62,470 nucleotides of DNA from Vulcanimicrobiota bacterium (GCA_003136355.1 PLED01000049.1:276-62745), one strand, 5' to 3'; positions 42,092 through 49,930 are shown, counted from the first letter of the stretch. Notes: generated by a model not told the origin, from the letters alone. Program-made: numbers and translations.

Positions 42092-42325
42092 TCATCCTGG
42101 CAGAAGCGTTTTGAGTTCGACGGCATGAACGCGGCCGTCTTTCAAGGCGGGTTTGAGCGCGCCGTAGATGATTTGATGCTGTTCGATCAGCGTCTTGCCG
42201 GCAAATGCGCCGGATTTGACCGTCACGTTGAAGTGATCCATCGTGCCGGTGCGATCGACGATCTCGACGCTCGCGTCCGGCAGCTCCGTCTGGATCAACG
42301 CGGTCAGCGACGCGTTGTCGATCAT
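42092..42325 (-). CDS. BolA-family protein
   Basis: A 77-residue protein that partners with monothiol glutaredoxins in Fe-S cluster delivery and iron sensing. The whole BolA fold is present: LIQTELPDASVEIVDRTG, DHFNVTVKSGAFAGKTLIEQHQIIYGAL with the conserved His and the HAVELKTL end with the C-terminal His. The ATG overlaps the upstream gene's stop (ATGA); the glutaredoxin follows 7 bases after the stop. Confidence 0.92.
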   Translation of the reverse strand: MIDNASLTALIQTELPDASVEIVDRTGTMDHFNVTVKSGAFAGKTLIEQHQIIYGALKPALKDGRVHAVELKTLLPG

Positions 42326-42561
42326 GGCTGCAGGCGCGGCGCGTCGCGACGCATGGATTGGGCGAGTGCGCGCGCTTCGCGCAGCGTTTCGGGCAGGCGA
42401 TCCGAACTGGTGATAATCGCTCGCGCGATGGCGGCGGCAACGAAGAGGCCGCTCAGTGCCACCAAAACGGCGGGTGGGCCTTGCGCGCGAAACGGGCCCG
42501 CTTCGATGCGGAACGTGCGCGTGACGCGCGAGACGCGCTTGAAGAATTTCTGCTGTTTCAC
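42322..42561 (-). CDS. Small membrane protein ahead of bolA
   Basis: A 79-residue protein starting at GTG 42561 with AAGGA close upstream. It has a basic N-terminus (MKQQKFFKRVSRVTR), one hydrophobic stretch near residues 28-50 (AVLVALSGLFVAAAIARAII) and an Arg-rich tail. No family is recognised. Coupling to bolA by ATGA makes it part of the Fe-S operon, where a membrane anchor or regulator role is possible. Confidence 0.6.
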   Translation of the reverse strand: MKQQKFFKRVSRVTRTFRIEAGPFRAQGPPAVLVALSGLFVAAAIARAIITSSDRLPETLREARALAQSMRRDAPRLQP

Positions 42562-42596
42562 GGAGTCCTTATACTACGGTGATTTCCGCCAAGGGC

Positions 42597-43133
42597 CTAT
42601 CGCTGAAGTCGCCGGCCCGGTGCGCGTACCCGTTCCATGCAGCTGAGCCGGCACCACCGGCGCGAACCGTTCTTGGTTCCGTCCCAGAAGTAAACCGCGC
42701 ACGTCGGGCTGGCGCAACGCCTGAGCCGGTCGTTGCCGGCACACAGTAGCGTCGCGACGGCGTGGGCTAGGGGAAAGAGGACGGCCCCGGGGCCGTCGGA
42801 TGCGGAGAAGACGAGTGAGGGTGGCGCTCCCGCGAGCCGCAGCGAGCCGCGTGCCAACCCGGAGCTCATCACCGCCATAGCCGACTGGGATGCGGCGCCG
42901 CCCGTACCGGCCGCCTCTAGCGCGGCCTCGTGAAGGGCGCGCATCTCGGCCGCGAGCCCCGCATCGAAGCGCGGCTTGGGGCTCTCGGGGTCGGGCTGAA
43001 AAGCCTGAGGCGCGCCGTCGCGAGCCACGGCCCACCAGCGAGCGGCGGCCACGGGGTCCTCGAAAACGCCGGCGGCGTTCAGAAACGCGATGGCGAGAGC
43101 GTGTTGGCTCGGTTTTTCCATGTCTAACACCAT
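42597..43133 (-). CDS. CGNR zinc-finger protein with ABATE domain (stress-linked regulator)
   Basis: A 178-residue protein of the family that joins an N-terminal ABATE domain (thought to bind a ligand) to a C-terminal CGNR-like zinc finger; members are probable transcription factors. The finger is visible near residues 140-170: RRCASPTCAVYFWDGTKNGSRRWC then SCMERVRAPGRR, with four Cys. The start is ATG 43133. The gene is divergent from the MDR dehydrogenase, with an inverted repeat between, so it may control that gene. Confidence 0.85.
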   Translation of the reverse strand: MVLDMEKPSQHALAIAFLNAAGVFEDPVAAARWWAVARDGAPQAFQPDPESPKPRFDAGLAAEMRALHEAALEAAGTGGAASQSAMAVMSSGLARGSLRLAGAPPSLVFSASDGPGAVLFPLAHAVATLLCAGNDRLRRCASPTCAVYFWDGTKNGSRRWCRLSCMERVRAPGRRLQR

Positions 43134-43152
43134 TTTTCCGTGGCCATGAGCT

Positions 43153-43204
43153 TGTCATCCTGAGCAGAGAGCCTGCCCTGAGCTTGTCGAAGGGTAGTCG
43201 AAGG
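43153..43204. repeat. Dispersed palindromic repeat, copy 7 (between divergent genes)
   Basis: TGTCATCCTGAGCAGAGAGC, then CTGCCCTGAGCTTGTCGAAGG and GTAGTCGAAGG. Unlike most copies it lies in a 5' region shared by two divergent genes. Confidence 0.8.
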
Positions 43205-43233
43205 CCGAGGAGCGAGGGGCGAGTGAGATCATC

Positions 43234-43261
43234 TCCATGGCAAAAATGGAATAGCCATGGA
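43234..43261. promoter_or_regulatory. Candidate operator, 8-bp inverted repeat
   Basis: TCCATGGC (43234-43241) and GCCATGGA (43254-43261) form a perfect inverted repeat with a 12-base spacer between the CGNR regulator and the dehydrogenase. The spacing suits a dimeric DNA-binding protein. The regulator is not identified; the CGNR protein is the local candidate. Confidence 0.4.
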
Positions 43262-43308
43262 AATGGGCGCAAGAGGGTCGGCGCCTGCTGGAGACGCAAG
43301 GCAACGGC

Positions 43309-44286
43309 ATGCAGGCAGCTCGTTTACACGAGACCGGGGCCCCCGGCAAGCTCCGTATCGAAGACGTGCCCGTTCCCGAAGCCGGGGACGGACAGACCGT
43401 CGTGAGCGTGCGCGCCGCCGCGCTCAATCATCGCGACGTTTTCATCACCCGTGGGCTCTATCCGAAGATCGTCCTCCCGCGGATCCTCGGTTCCGATGGC
43501 TGCGGCGAGGCCGGAGGCCGCGGCGTGATCGTCGATCCGACGATCGGCTGGGGCCCCGACGAACGCGTCTGGAGCCCGGACGCATCGATCTTGGGCATGC
43601 CGGCCGACGGTACGTTCGCGCAAAACGTCGCGATCCCAAATGAAAACGTACACGCCAAGCCCGAGCATCTTTCCGATGAAGAAGCCGCCGCGCTTCCGTT
43701 AGCCGGCGTGACTGCGTATCGCGCCACGTTCGTTTGCGGCGGCTTGCGAGCCGGCGAAACCGTTCTCATCACCGGAGTCGGCGGCGGCGTGCAAACGTTC
43801 GCGCTGCTCTATGCCAAAGCGATCGGCGCGCGCGCGGTCGTGACGTCGAGCCGCGACGGAAAACTCGAACGCGCAAAGGCGCTCGGCGCGGACGTGGCGA
43901 TCAACTATGCGACCACGCCGGACTGGCACAAAGCGGTGCGCGCGGCGGTCGGCGCGGTCGACTTAGCGATAGATTCGGCGGGCGGCGATTCGTTCGCAAA
44001 AGCGCTCTCGGTTATAAAGCCGGGTGGTCGCGCCGTTACGTACGGTGGAACGACCGGCGACGCGACGATAAAAATGTTCCCCGTCTTCTGGAATCAACTT
44101 TCGATTTTCGGAACATCGATGGGGAGTCCGGGCGACTTTGCGGCGATGCTCGCTTTCGTTTCCAAGCACTTCATCAAACCCGTTATCGATCGCGTCTACG
44201 AACTATCCGAGATCGAAAGCGCGATGCAGAGAATGGACGACGCGCTCCAATTCGGCAAGATCGTTTTGCGGATTCCATCTGCTTAG
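43309..44286 (+). CDS. MDR-superfamily NADPH-dependent dehydrogenase (quinone-oxidoreductase-like)
   Basis: A 325-residue medium-chain dehydrogenase/reductase. The GroES-like half opens MQAARLHETGAPGKLRIEDVP and has AAALNHRDVFITRGLY near residue 40; the Rossmann half has ITGVGGGVQTFALLYAKAIGARAVVT near 150 and TSSRDGK. The four-Cys structural zinc site of alcohol dehydrogenases is missing, which fits the quinone/enone reductase branch. It follows a divergent regulator and ends in a terminator hairpin. Confidence 0.88.
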   Translation: MQAARLHETGAPGKLRIEDVPVPEAGDGQTVVSVRAAALNHRDVFITRGLYPKIVLPRILGSDGCGEAGGRGVIVDPTIGWGPDERVWSPDASILGMPADGTFAQNVAIPNENVHAKPEHLSDEEAAALPLAGVTAYRATFVCGGLRAGETVLITGVGGGVQTFALLYAKAIGARAVVTSSRDGKLERAKALGADVAINYATTPDWHKAVRAAVGAVDLAIDSAGGDSFAKALSVIKPGGRAVTYGGTTGDATIKMFPVFWNQLSIFGTSMGSPGDFAAMLAFVSKHFIKPVIDRVYELSEIESAMQRMDDALQFGKIVLRIPSA

Positions 44287-44355
44287 AAAGAACGGCCCAT
44301 ACCGCCCTCGCTTTAGCGATGTTTAATCGCTCGGGCAGTATGGGGCGTTCTTTTT
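44287..44355 (+). terminator. Long terminator hairpin after the MDR dehydrogenase
   Basis: The arms AAAGAACG (44287-44294) and CGTTCTTT (44346-44353) pair fully and continue inward (CCCATA with TATGGG, GCCC with GGGC) with few mismatches, and the right arm ends in five Ts. The loop holds a smaller hairpin around CGCTTTAGCG. Confidence 0.8.
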
Positions 44356-44368
44356 AATCGCTCAGACA

Positions 44369-44417
44369 GCATGAGCCGCCCTCTCATCTGCATGAGCCGC
44401 CCTCTCATCTGCATGAG
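44369..44417. repeat. Tandem 21-bp repeat (two full copies plus a partial one)
   Basis: The unit GCATGAGCCGCCCTCTCATCT-like sequence occurs at 44369-44389 and 44390-44410, then GCATGAG begins a third. Each unit contains the self-complementary pair ATGAG/CTCAT. A looser ~33-base duplication (TTTAATCGCTC...) precedes it at 44321 and 44354. It lies between convergent genes. Confidence 0.85.
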
Positions 44418-44429
44418 CATGCAGCGCTC

Positions 44430-45257
44430 TTAGCCGGAATTGGATTGCGTCGTTAGGGTGTAGACAGGCGAGGCTTGCGCGCGATCCGAGTTGATGCGGC
44501 CTTCGCGTTCGAGTGCATCGAGGTACGCTAGCACCTGTTGGGATGCCGCCGGCCATAAAGCGCGATCGGTTTGCGCGTAGATCGATTCGACGAGATCGGC
44601 AACCGTTTTAGGTCCGGCGTTCAAAGCGCCGAGGATCTGGCGCTCGCGGGAGCGGCGGTGCTCGAGATACTCTCGCAGCTTTGCAGCGGGCTCGCGCACG
44701 GGCTCGCCATGCCCGCCGAAAATCGTGCGCGCTTCCGCGAACTCGTGCGAAAGACGCGCCAGCGTTTGCATGTACGCGCGCATATCGCCGTCCGGCGGCG
44801 TGATTAGCACGTATCCGTCGCCTAAAACGGTGTCGCCCGTGAAGAGCGCGTGTTCGCGCGGTTCGTAGAAAACCAGGTGATCCGCGGAGTGACCGGGCGA
44901 CGCTGCCGTTTGCAACGCAACGTCGCCGGCGGCGACCGTATCGCCGTCGCGCAAGGCGCGATCGTGCGCGGCGCCGCTCGCTTCGTGCGCCGCGATGCGC
45001 GTGTGCGCGTGCTCGCGCAGGAGCGCCGCGGCCGGCGCGTGATCGGGATGTCCGTGCGTCAGCGCGATCCACGTAAGCGCGCAGCGTATGCGTTCGCAAT
45101 GCGCGAGGAGAGCTTGGACGTGCGACTCTAACGGCGGACCCGGATCGATGCAGATCGCTTCGCCGTTGCCGCAATCAATGACGTAGGAATTGGTGCCCGT
45201 GAGCGTTAGCGGCGACGGGTTCGGCGCGCGGATGAGCGCGATGCGCGATGCTACCAC
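44430..45257 (-). CDS. MBL-fold hydrolase (LACTB2-like)
   Basis: A 275-residue metallo-beta-lactamase-fold protein. The N-terminus is NPSPLTLTGTNSYVID, the metal motif THGHPDH lies near residue 68, further ligands are in SPGHSADH near 120 and FTGDTVLGDG near 140, and GGHGEPV near 180. The C-terminal ~70 residues form the helical winged-helix region seen in LACTB2/beta-lactamase-like-2 ribonucleases. The GTG start overlaps the Nudix stop by 7 bases, so the two are coupled. Substrate is unproven (RNA or thioester). Confidence 0.88.
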   Translation of the reverse strand: MVASRIALIRAPNPSPLTLTGTNSYVIDCGNGEAICIDPGPPLESHVQALLAHCERIRCALTWIALTHGHPDHAPAAALLREHAHTRIAAHEASGAAHDRALRDGDTVAAGDVALQTAASPGHSADHLVFYEPREHALFTGDTVLGDGYVLITPPDGDMRAYMQTLARLSHEFAEARTIFGGHGEPVREPAAKLREYLEHRRSRERQILGALNAGPKTVADLVESIYAQTDRALWPAASQQVLAYLDALEREGRINSDRAQASPVYTLTTQSNSG

Positions 45258-46000
45258 GCGTTTTCCAGCGCCGGCGGCAAAGCGAAGCCGTCGTTCAAGG
45301 TTTCGGGCGACAGCGCCAGCACGCGTTTGGTGCGTGCGAATGCAAAGAGTTCGCCGAGCGTAGGGAACTGCGCGAGCCTCTGCAAGTGTTTGATCGTCGG
45401 ATAGACCAAATGCAGGTCACCGGTTTCGTTACGCGCGAGCGCGTCGGCCGGGGCGATCCAGATTCCGTCGTGCGTTTCGTGCGCGTCGGCCGCGGCCGTG
45501 GCGCCGCCGGGTGCGGGCGCGAGAAAGAAATGCGTGTTGTAACGCTTGGGAAATTGCGGCGGCGTGAGCCACTGCGAAAAAAGCGCGAGCTGGCGCGCGT
45601 CGGCGTAGAGATCGCGGCGTTCGAGCGACGCGAGAAAATCGGCGCGCGAAGCATCGGCGGCGTCCTCAACCGCATTTCCGGATGCGTCGCAAGCGAAGAA
45701 GACGCCGGCTTCTTCATAGAGCTCGCGCAATGCCGCGAAAGCTAGCGCGGAGAGCTCGCGATCCGTAGCGAGCGGAACGTCGGACATTAAGGCAGCGATC
45801 CGCGCGCGCAGTTGCCGTTCATCTGGCGCAAAGCGCGTGCGCGCGAGCGCGCGCTCGCTTAGGTCGATCTCCGAGAGAGTACCTCCGGGAAAGACGTATG
45901 CGTCGGGCACAAAATGGCTGCTCTCGCTCCGGCGCACCATGAAGAGCTCGAAGCGTGCGCCTGCCGGGCGCGCGAGCATAACGGTAGCGGCTAAGCGCAT
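45251..46000 (-). CDS. Nudix hydrolase
   Basis: Hydrolyses a nucleoside diphosphate linked to another group, probably acyl-CoA in this branch. ATG 46000 gives 249 residues, starting LAATVMLARPAGARFELFMVRRS. The Nudix box is split by a longer insertion than usual: FPGGTLSEIDL near residue 47 and AALRELYEEAGV near 100 with the metal-binding REL-EEAG. A frame running further upstream was not used since it has no start signal and the divergent gene begins at 46037. The C-terminal helix region (IKHLQRLAQF) fits the NUDT7/8/19 type. Confidence 0.87.
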   Translation of the reverse strand: MRLAATVMLARPAGARFELFMVRRSESSHFVPDAYVFPGGTLSEIDLSERALARTRFAPDERQLRARIAALMSDVPLATDRELSALAFAALRELYEEAGVFFACDASGNAVEDAADASRADFLASLERRDLYADARQLALFSQWLTPPQFPKRYNTHFFLAPAPGGATAAADAHETHDGIWIAPADALARNETGDLHLVYPTIKHLQRLAQFPTLGELFAFARTKRVLALSPETLNDGFALPPALENAW

Positions 46001-46036
46001 TGGGAACCCTGTTGGTAAGGGGGTCGTTTCAAGTAT

Positions 46037-46462
46037 ATGAACACGCGATTTGTTTCTGGGCTTGCCGGCGCCCTTTTGGCGCTTGGCTGCAGTACGCTGG
46101 CTTTCGCCGACGCGGCGCAGAGCGCCGCGCCCACGCCGGTGCCGACGGCGCCAGCGCCCCACCCGTTGCCAACCCTTCCCGGCAGCGTCGTCAATGACGC
46201 CATCAACGCGCTCGGCGGGATCGTGAAAGCCGCATACGGCTGGAACGACACCGAATCATTGGGAACCGTTACCTACTTTCGCGGCTACGACATGCAGCTG
46301 AAGATGCAGCTCAATCGCTACCGCGCCATTCGCCTGCACCAAGGCACGGTGATTAACCCGCGCGGGTATTCGATCCACGACGGCGATACGGTTGACGTGC
46401 GCGGCCGCCCGCAAGCGGACGGTTCGCTCGTTGCCGATATGATCGTCGTACAAGGGCACTAG
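46037..46462 (+). CDS. Exported small protein of unknown function (OB-like)
   Basis: A 141-residue protein with a signal peptide (residues 1-24, MNTRFVSGLAGALLALGCSTLAFADA; LALGC could alternatively be a lipobox). A Pro/Ala-rich linker (APTPVPTAPAPHPLP) follows, then a beta-rich domain ending HDGDTVDVRGRPQADGSLVADMIVV, resembling the DUF5666/OB-like fold. It starts 36 bases from the divergent Nudix gene. No role assigned. Confidence 0.7.
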   Translation: MNTRFVSGLAGALLALGCSTLAFADAAQSAAPTPVPTAPAPHPLPTLPGSVVNDAINALGGIVKAAYGWNDTESLGTVTYFRGYDMQLKMQLNRYRAIRLHQGTVINPRGYSIHDGDTVDVRGRPQADGSLVADMIVVQGH

Positions 46463-46487
46463 CGGCTCGCCTCCAAAATCCGCTTCC

Positions 46488-46913
46488 ATGCGGATCGCGC
46501 TGGGAAGTGACGAAGCCACCGAACTGACCGCCGCCCTGCAGAGCGATCTGCGCGCGCGCGGTCACGACGTCGTTTTACTCGGAGCGCTCGCGCCGGGCGA
46601 GGACGACGCGTGGCCTGCCGTGGGGCGCCGCGTCGCCGAAAGCGTCGCGTCCAATGACTGTGCGTCCGGCGTCGTCTGCTGCTGGTCCGGAACCGGGGTG
46701 AGCATTGCGGCAAACAAAGTGGCGGGTGCGCGCGCGGCTCTTTGCGGCGACAGTGAAACGGCGGCGCTCGCGCGCGAATGGAACGACGCCAACGTGCTCG
46801 CCCTGAGCCTGCGCAACACACCCGTTTCCGAAGTGAACGCGATTCTCGATGCGTGGTTTGCAACGCCGCCGACGGACGATCCCAAGTACCGCGCCATGAT
46901 CGCCCAGACCTAG
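46488..46913 (+). CDS. RpiB/LacAB-family sugar-phosphate isomerase
   Basis: Likely interconverts ribose 5-phosphate and ribulose 5-phosphate or a related pair. The 141-residue protein starts MRIALGSDEA, with the active Cys region VVCCWSGTGVSIAANKVAGARAALCGD near residue 62-88 (CGTG-type loop, here CWSGTG) and AREWNDANVLALSLR near 98 matching ARxHNxANVLxLG. ATG 46488 is 25 bases after the preceding stop. The His of the usual N-terminal SDHAG is Glu here (SDEAT), so activity should be tested. Confidence 0.84.
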   Translation: MRIALGSDEATELTAALQSDLRARGHDVVLLGALAPGEDDAWPAVGRRVAESVASNDCASGVVCCWSGTGVSIAANKVAGARAALCGDSETAALAREWNDANVLALSLRNTPVSEVNAILDAWFATPPTDDPKYRAMIAQT

Positions 46914-46964
46914 ACCAATCCAAAGCCGGCTCCGTCCCGTTCTTGTGGGCGAAAGGAGCTTCAC

Positions 46965-47576
46965 TTGCTTAATCTCCGTCATATCATGGCTGCGGCCGCG
47001 CTTTGCGCGCTCGCCGCGCCTACGGCGGCCGCCGCCTCGGGCATGGCCTCCGCGAACTCAATGATCACCATGCAACCCTCGCGTTTCTCGGGGCCCGGAG
47101 TCTACACCGGTCCGCCGGCGCTTCCCGTCACGCTCTCGATGATCGTAGCCGGAGGAGGCCCGAAGCATTTTGATACGGTGACGCTGCTCAAAGTGCTCGC
47201 CGGAAAAAACTTCAACGCCGAGGTCGGCAAACTCACCAAACAGTACGGCAAAACGAAGGTCGGGAATTTCATCACCGTCTTCGATTTCGTCGTTGCAGAT
47301 TCGCTGAAGATCGTCACGGCCGCGAAAGTTACACTTCCGTCCAAACCGTCACCCGATCCAAGCAACGGTAAGGCTTTGGCCGCCGCGCTTTGGAATGCGG
47401 GCGTGATTCCGGGCGGCTGGAGCGTCGAAGTGATGCTCGATCTCGCCGTCTCGCATCCGGTGCACGTGCAAGTCATGAAAGACATCGACGCAAAGTACGG
47501 CATCGCAAAAGACGCCGACTATCACGCGATTCTCGCCACGGCGATGCACGACCTCAAAGCCGTGTACATGCTATAA
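46965..47576 (+). CDS. Exported protein of unknown function
   Basis: TTG 46965 is supported by AAAGGAG 6 bases upstream and gives 203 residues with a signal peptide (residues 1-28, ending AAAASG). The mature domain is mixed helix/strand with ITMQPSRFSGPGVYTGPP, FNAEVGKLTKQYGKTKVGNFITVF and a helical end (DIDAKYGIAKDADYHAIL). No family recognised. A terminator follows 15 bases after the stop. Confidence 0.74.
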   Translation: MLNLRHIMAAAALCALAAPTAAAASGMASANSMITMQPSRFSGPGVYTGPPALPVTLSMIVAGGGPKHFDTVTLLKVLAGKNFNAEVGKLTKQYGKTKVGNFITVFDFVVADSLKIVTAAKVTLPSKPSPDPSNGKALAAALWNAGVIPGGWSVEVMLDLAVSHPVHVQVMKDIDAKYGIAKDADYHAILATAMHDLKAVYML

Positions 47577-47590
47577 GGCCAAGTACATAA

Positions 47591-47619
47591 AAAAAAGCCA
47601 CGCTGTGCGTGGCTTTTTC
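47591..47619 (+). terminator. Intrinsic terminator
   Basis: Hairpin AGCCACGC (47596-47603), loop TGT, GCGTGGCT (47607-47614), flanked by A and T runs. It ends the upstream secreted-protein transcript and may also work against reverse transcription. A second small inverted repeat GGACTC/GAGTCC lies at 47649-47665; otherwise nothing is seen in 47620-47711. Confidence 0.88.
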
Positions 47620-47711
47620 TTATAGCACCGGCGGTAGACTCAGCTCCCGGACTCCGGTAGAGTCCCGTATTACTCTCGAGACAAGGGCGATTATACCCAA
47701 TGTGGCCGTCG

Positions 47712-48095
47712 CTAGACAAGCCAAGGCAAGACGAGAGCAAGCGACCAGTTGGCGGCATGCGCGGTCCAACAGTACGGACACATTTTCTTCGTTACAAAAA
47801 GTAGGCTATAAGCCAGATAGACGGACGTGCCGGCTGCGAGCAGTGCGGCGATCTCGGCCAGGATGAAGTAGATCCGGGCGTGTGCGAGCCACGTAACTCC
47901 GATGACGGCGACGTAGTAGAGTATTCCGAAGAGCGCATTCGGCAGGCCCGCGAAGAGCCTAGCGCGCGGCGACTTGACGACGCTTGGCCCCTTGACCTCG
48001 CCGTGCTTGGCGCGAATGCTCTTGCGGAGCATGAAAACGGAAGCGTAAAACCCCACGGCGCATAAAAGCGAAAGAATGACCCGCAGGAGCATCAT
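47712..48095 (-). CDS. VKOR-like membrane protein lacking the loop cysteines
   Basis: Resembles vitamin K epoxide reductase/DsbB-functional homologues that reoxidise DsbA in the inner membrane. The ~127-residue protein has four hydrophobic segments and the redox motif KKMCPYCWTAH near residue 104. The first-loop region reads GPSVVKSPRARLFAGLPNALFGI, where typical VKORs have Cys-x-Ser-V; both loop Cys are absent. ATG 48095 is preferred to TTG 48101. Either it uses only CPYC or it is an altered member. The gene starts almost back to back with the VTT gene. Confidence 0.84.
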   Translation of the reverse strand: MMLLRVILSLLCAVGFYASVFMLRKSIRAKHGEVKGPSVVKSPRARLFAGLPNALFGILYYVAVIGVTWLAHARIYFILAEIAALLAAGTSVYLAYSLLFVTKKMCPYCWTAHAANWSLALVLPWLV

Positions 48096-48161
48096 ATTCA
48101 AAACCAGCTTGCCAAGCTAGCCCGCCGCTTCGCGGGCCTGGGGCTGCTCCTGGCCTCCTTC

Positions 48162-48758
48162 GTGCTTGCGGCGCTGGTCATTCGCTATCAGCCGTACGTC
48201 GAGCATCATATCCTGCGGCCTATCGGCCCGAAAGTCGCAATACCCTTGGCGACCATCCTCTTTGCGCTCGTCGCGTCGGCGCCTTTCTCGGTGACCGACG
48301 CACTTGCGATTATGAACGGCGTCGTTTTCGGACGGTTTTGGGGATCGGTCATCGACGTCGTCGGCATCGTCTTCGCCGCCATGATCGGCTACTGGGTGAA
48401 CCGGCATGCCACGCACCTGCTCGATCTGCACAAGGCGCTCGAGAAGCTGCCAGGCTGGGTGAAAAGGTTCCGCGTCGGTTCGCCGATGTTCCTCATCGTG
48501 GTGCGCGTTATTCCCGGATTTGGCGGAACCGTAGCAACGGCAACCGCGGCGGCGATGCGCGTGCCGCTCTGGATCCACGTGCTGACGATGTCGGCCGTGG
48601 CGATTCCCGTTTGCGTTCTACTGACGATTTTCGGCGATCAGGTGACGACGCTCGTGCACGGGGCCGAAGCGCGCGCGCACATGTACATCTTGCACCATCG
48701 CCCGCACTGGCATTTCCGACGGCGCCTGCCGCATGTTCCCGCGGGTCCGACACAGTGA
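48162..48758 (+). CDS. VTT/DedA-like membrane protein
   Basis: Members of the SNARE-associated/VTT family act as lipid scramblases or small-molecule transporters in the inner membrane. The 198-residue protein shows FGRFWGSVIDVVGIVFAAMIGYWVNR and the conserved VRVIPGFGGTVATATAAAMRV near residue 107. A His/Arg-rich tail follows. The start is uncertain: from GTG 48162 the first helix is cut short, while the frame stays open upstream (RRFAGLGLLLASF), with only CTG or ATT as possible starts. The stop overlaps the RNase D GTG (GTGA). Confidence 0.8.
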   Translation: MLAALVIRYQPYVEHHILRPIGPKVAIPLATILFALVASAPFSVTDALAIMNGVVFGRFWGSVIDVVGIVFAAMIGYWVNRHATHLLDLHKALEKLPGWVKRFRVGSPMFLIVVRVIPGFGGTVATATAAAMRVPLWIHVLTMSAVAIPVCVLLTIFGDQVTTLVHGAEARAHMYILHHRPHWHFRRRLPHVPAGPTQ

Positions 48759-49930
48759 CGAATGTCCAAACAGTCGATACGCCGCAGGCGCTGGAAGCGC
48801 TGTGCGAACGGCTTGCGAATTCGGCGCGCGTCGGAATCGACACCGAGTTTCACAACGAACGAAGTTACACCGCGCGTCTGATGGTCGTGCAGATCGCGTT
48901 TGAAGACGGCTTCGCGATCGTCGATCCGCTGGCGCTTCCGGACTTGGCGCCTCTGGTTGCGGCCCTCTCCACACCGACGGTCGTCGGGCACGCGCTCGGC
49001 AGCGATCTGAAGATTTTTGCGGAGCGGTTCGGCATCGTGCCGCCCGATGTTTTCGATTGCCAGGTCGCGGCCGCATTCCTGGGATACGGCCTGTCGATCT
49101 CGCTCGCCGATTTGGTGCGCGATCTCCAGGGCGTGCGTTTGAAGAAACTGCACACGGTCAGCGATTGGTCGAAGCGTCCGCTCTCCGCCGGCCAACTGGA
49201 ATATCTCATCGAGGACGTCGCGCATCTGCTGGAGATGCACACCGCGCTGACGCGCCGGCTTCAAGAAAAAAACCGGTCCGAGTGGGCGCGCGAAGAATGC
49301 CGTCACCTCGCCGATCCCAACCGCTACCGCGTCGACGAGCGCAAACTCTACGCGCGCATTCCGGGCGCGAACCGTCTGAACCGCCGCGAACTGGCGGTTC
49401 TTTCGGAGTTGGCGCGGCTGCGCGACCGGCTCGCCCGCGAGCGCGACGTTCCGCTGAAATACGTCATGCCGGACGACGTGCTGGCCGGGCTCGCGACGCT
49501 GCGTCCGCATCGCGTAGAAGAGCTCACGCAGCTGCGCCGCTTCGATGCGGGCGGCCGGCGGGCGCTTGGTCAGGCCATCCTCGACGCCGTCAAAACCGCC
49601 GAAGCCCTTCCCGAAGACGATCTCCCGCCTCGCGTGAACCGCCCGCTCGGTAACGCGCGCGAGACGCTGGTCTCGCTAATGAGCGTCGTGGTCGGCGAAA
49701 TCGCTCGCGAAAACGACATTCCCGCGAGCCTGCTGGCGCCCCGCGCGTCGCTGGAACGCGTGGCGCGCGATGTGCCCGCCGATCGCGACGCCTTTGCCCA
49801 GACGCTCGCGCTCACGTCGTGGCGCATGCACCTGGTCGGCGAGCGATTGTGGCGGCTGCTTTCGGGCCAGGCCGCTATGCGCATCGAAGGCTATGCCGAC
49901 GGCGATCCGCGAATCCTGTTGCAATCGTGA
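48755..49930 (+). CDS. rnd: Ribonuclease D-like 3'-5' exoribonuclease with HRDC domain
   Basis: Trims tRNA and other small RNA 3' ends. The 391-residue protein has the DEDDy active site: IDTEFHNE near residue 27, VGHALGSDLKIF near 77, DVFDCQVAA near 98, and YLIEDVAHLLEMH near 150. Two helical HRDC-like regions follow (ARIPGANRLNRRELAVLSELARLRDRLARERDVPLKYV near 200 and a second near 300), as in the RNase D of many bacteria. GTG 48755 overlaps the VTT stop and the end overlaps the aconitase start (GTGA). Confidence 0.9.
   Translation: MTNVQTVDTPQALEALCERLANSARVGIDTEFHNERSYTARLMVVQIAFEDGFAIVDPLALPDLAPLVAALSTPTVVGHALGSDLKIFAERFGIVPPDVFDCQVAAAFLGYGLSISLADLVRDLQGVRLKKLHTVSDWSKRPLSAGQLEYLIEDVAHLLEMHTALTRRLQEKNRSEWAREECRHLADPNRYRVDERKLYARIPGANRLNRRELAVLSELARLRDRLARERDVPLKYVMPDDVLAGLATLRPHRVEELTQLRRFDAGGRRALGQAILDAVKTAEALPEDDLPPRVNRPLGNARETLVSLMSVVVGEIARENDIPASLLAPRASLERVARDVPADRDAFAQTLALTSWRMHLVGERLWRLLSGQAAMRIEGYADGDPRILLQS

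Noticed and set aside
42090-42100. TGTCATCCTGG at the bolA/glutaredoxin junction as a repeat copy
   Set aside because: It matches only the outer edge of the repeat; no second arm or hairpin follows, so it is too short to count.
44369-44417. Short direct repeats considered as a CRISPR array
   Set aside because: Units are directly adjacent with no spacers and there are no cas genes.
47631-47700. GC-rich stem sequence resembling part of a tRNA
   Set aside because: Only one small stem (GGACTC/GAGTCC) forms; no cloverleaf, no T-loop consensus.
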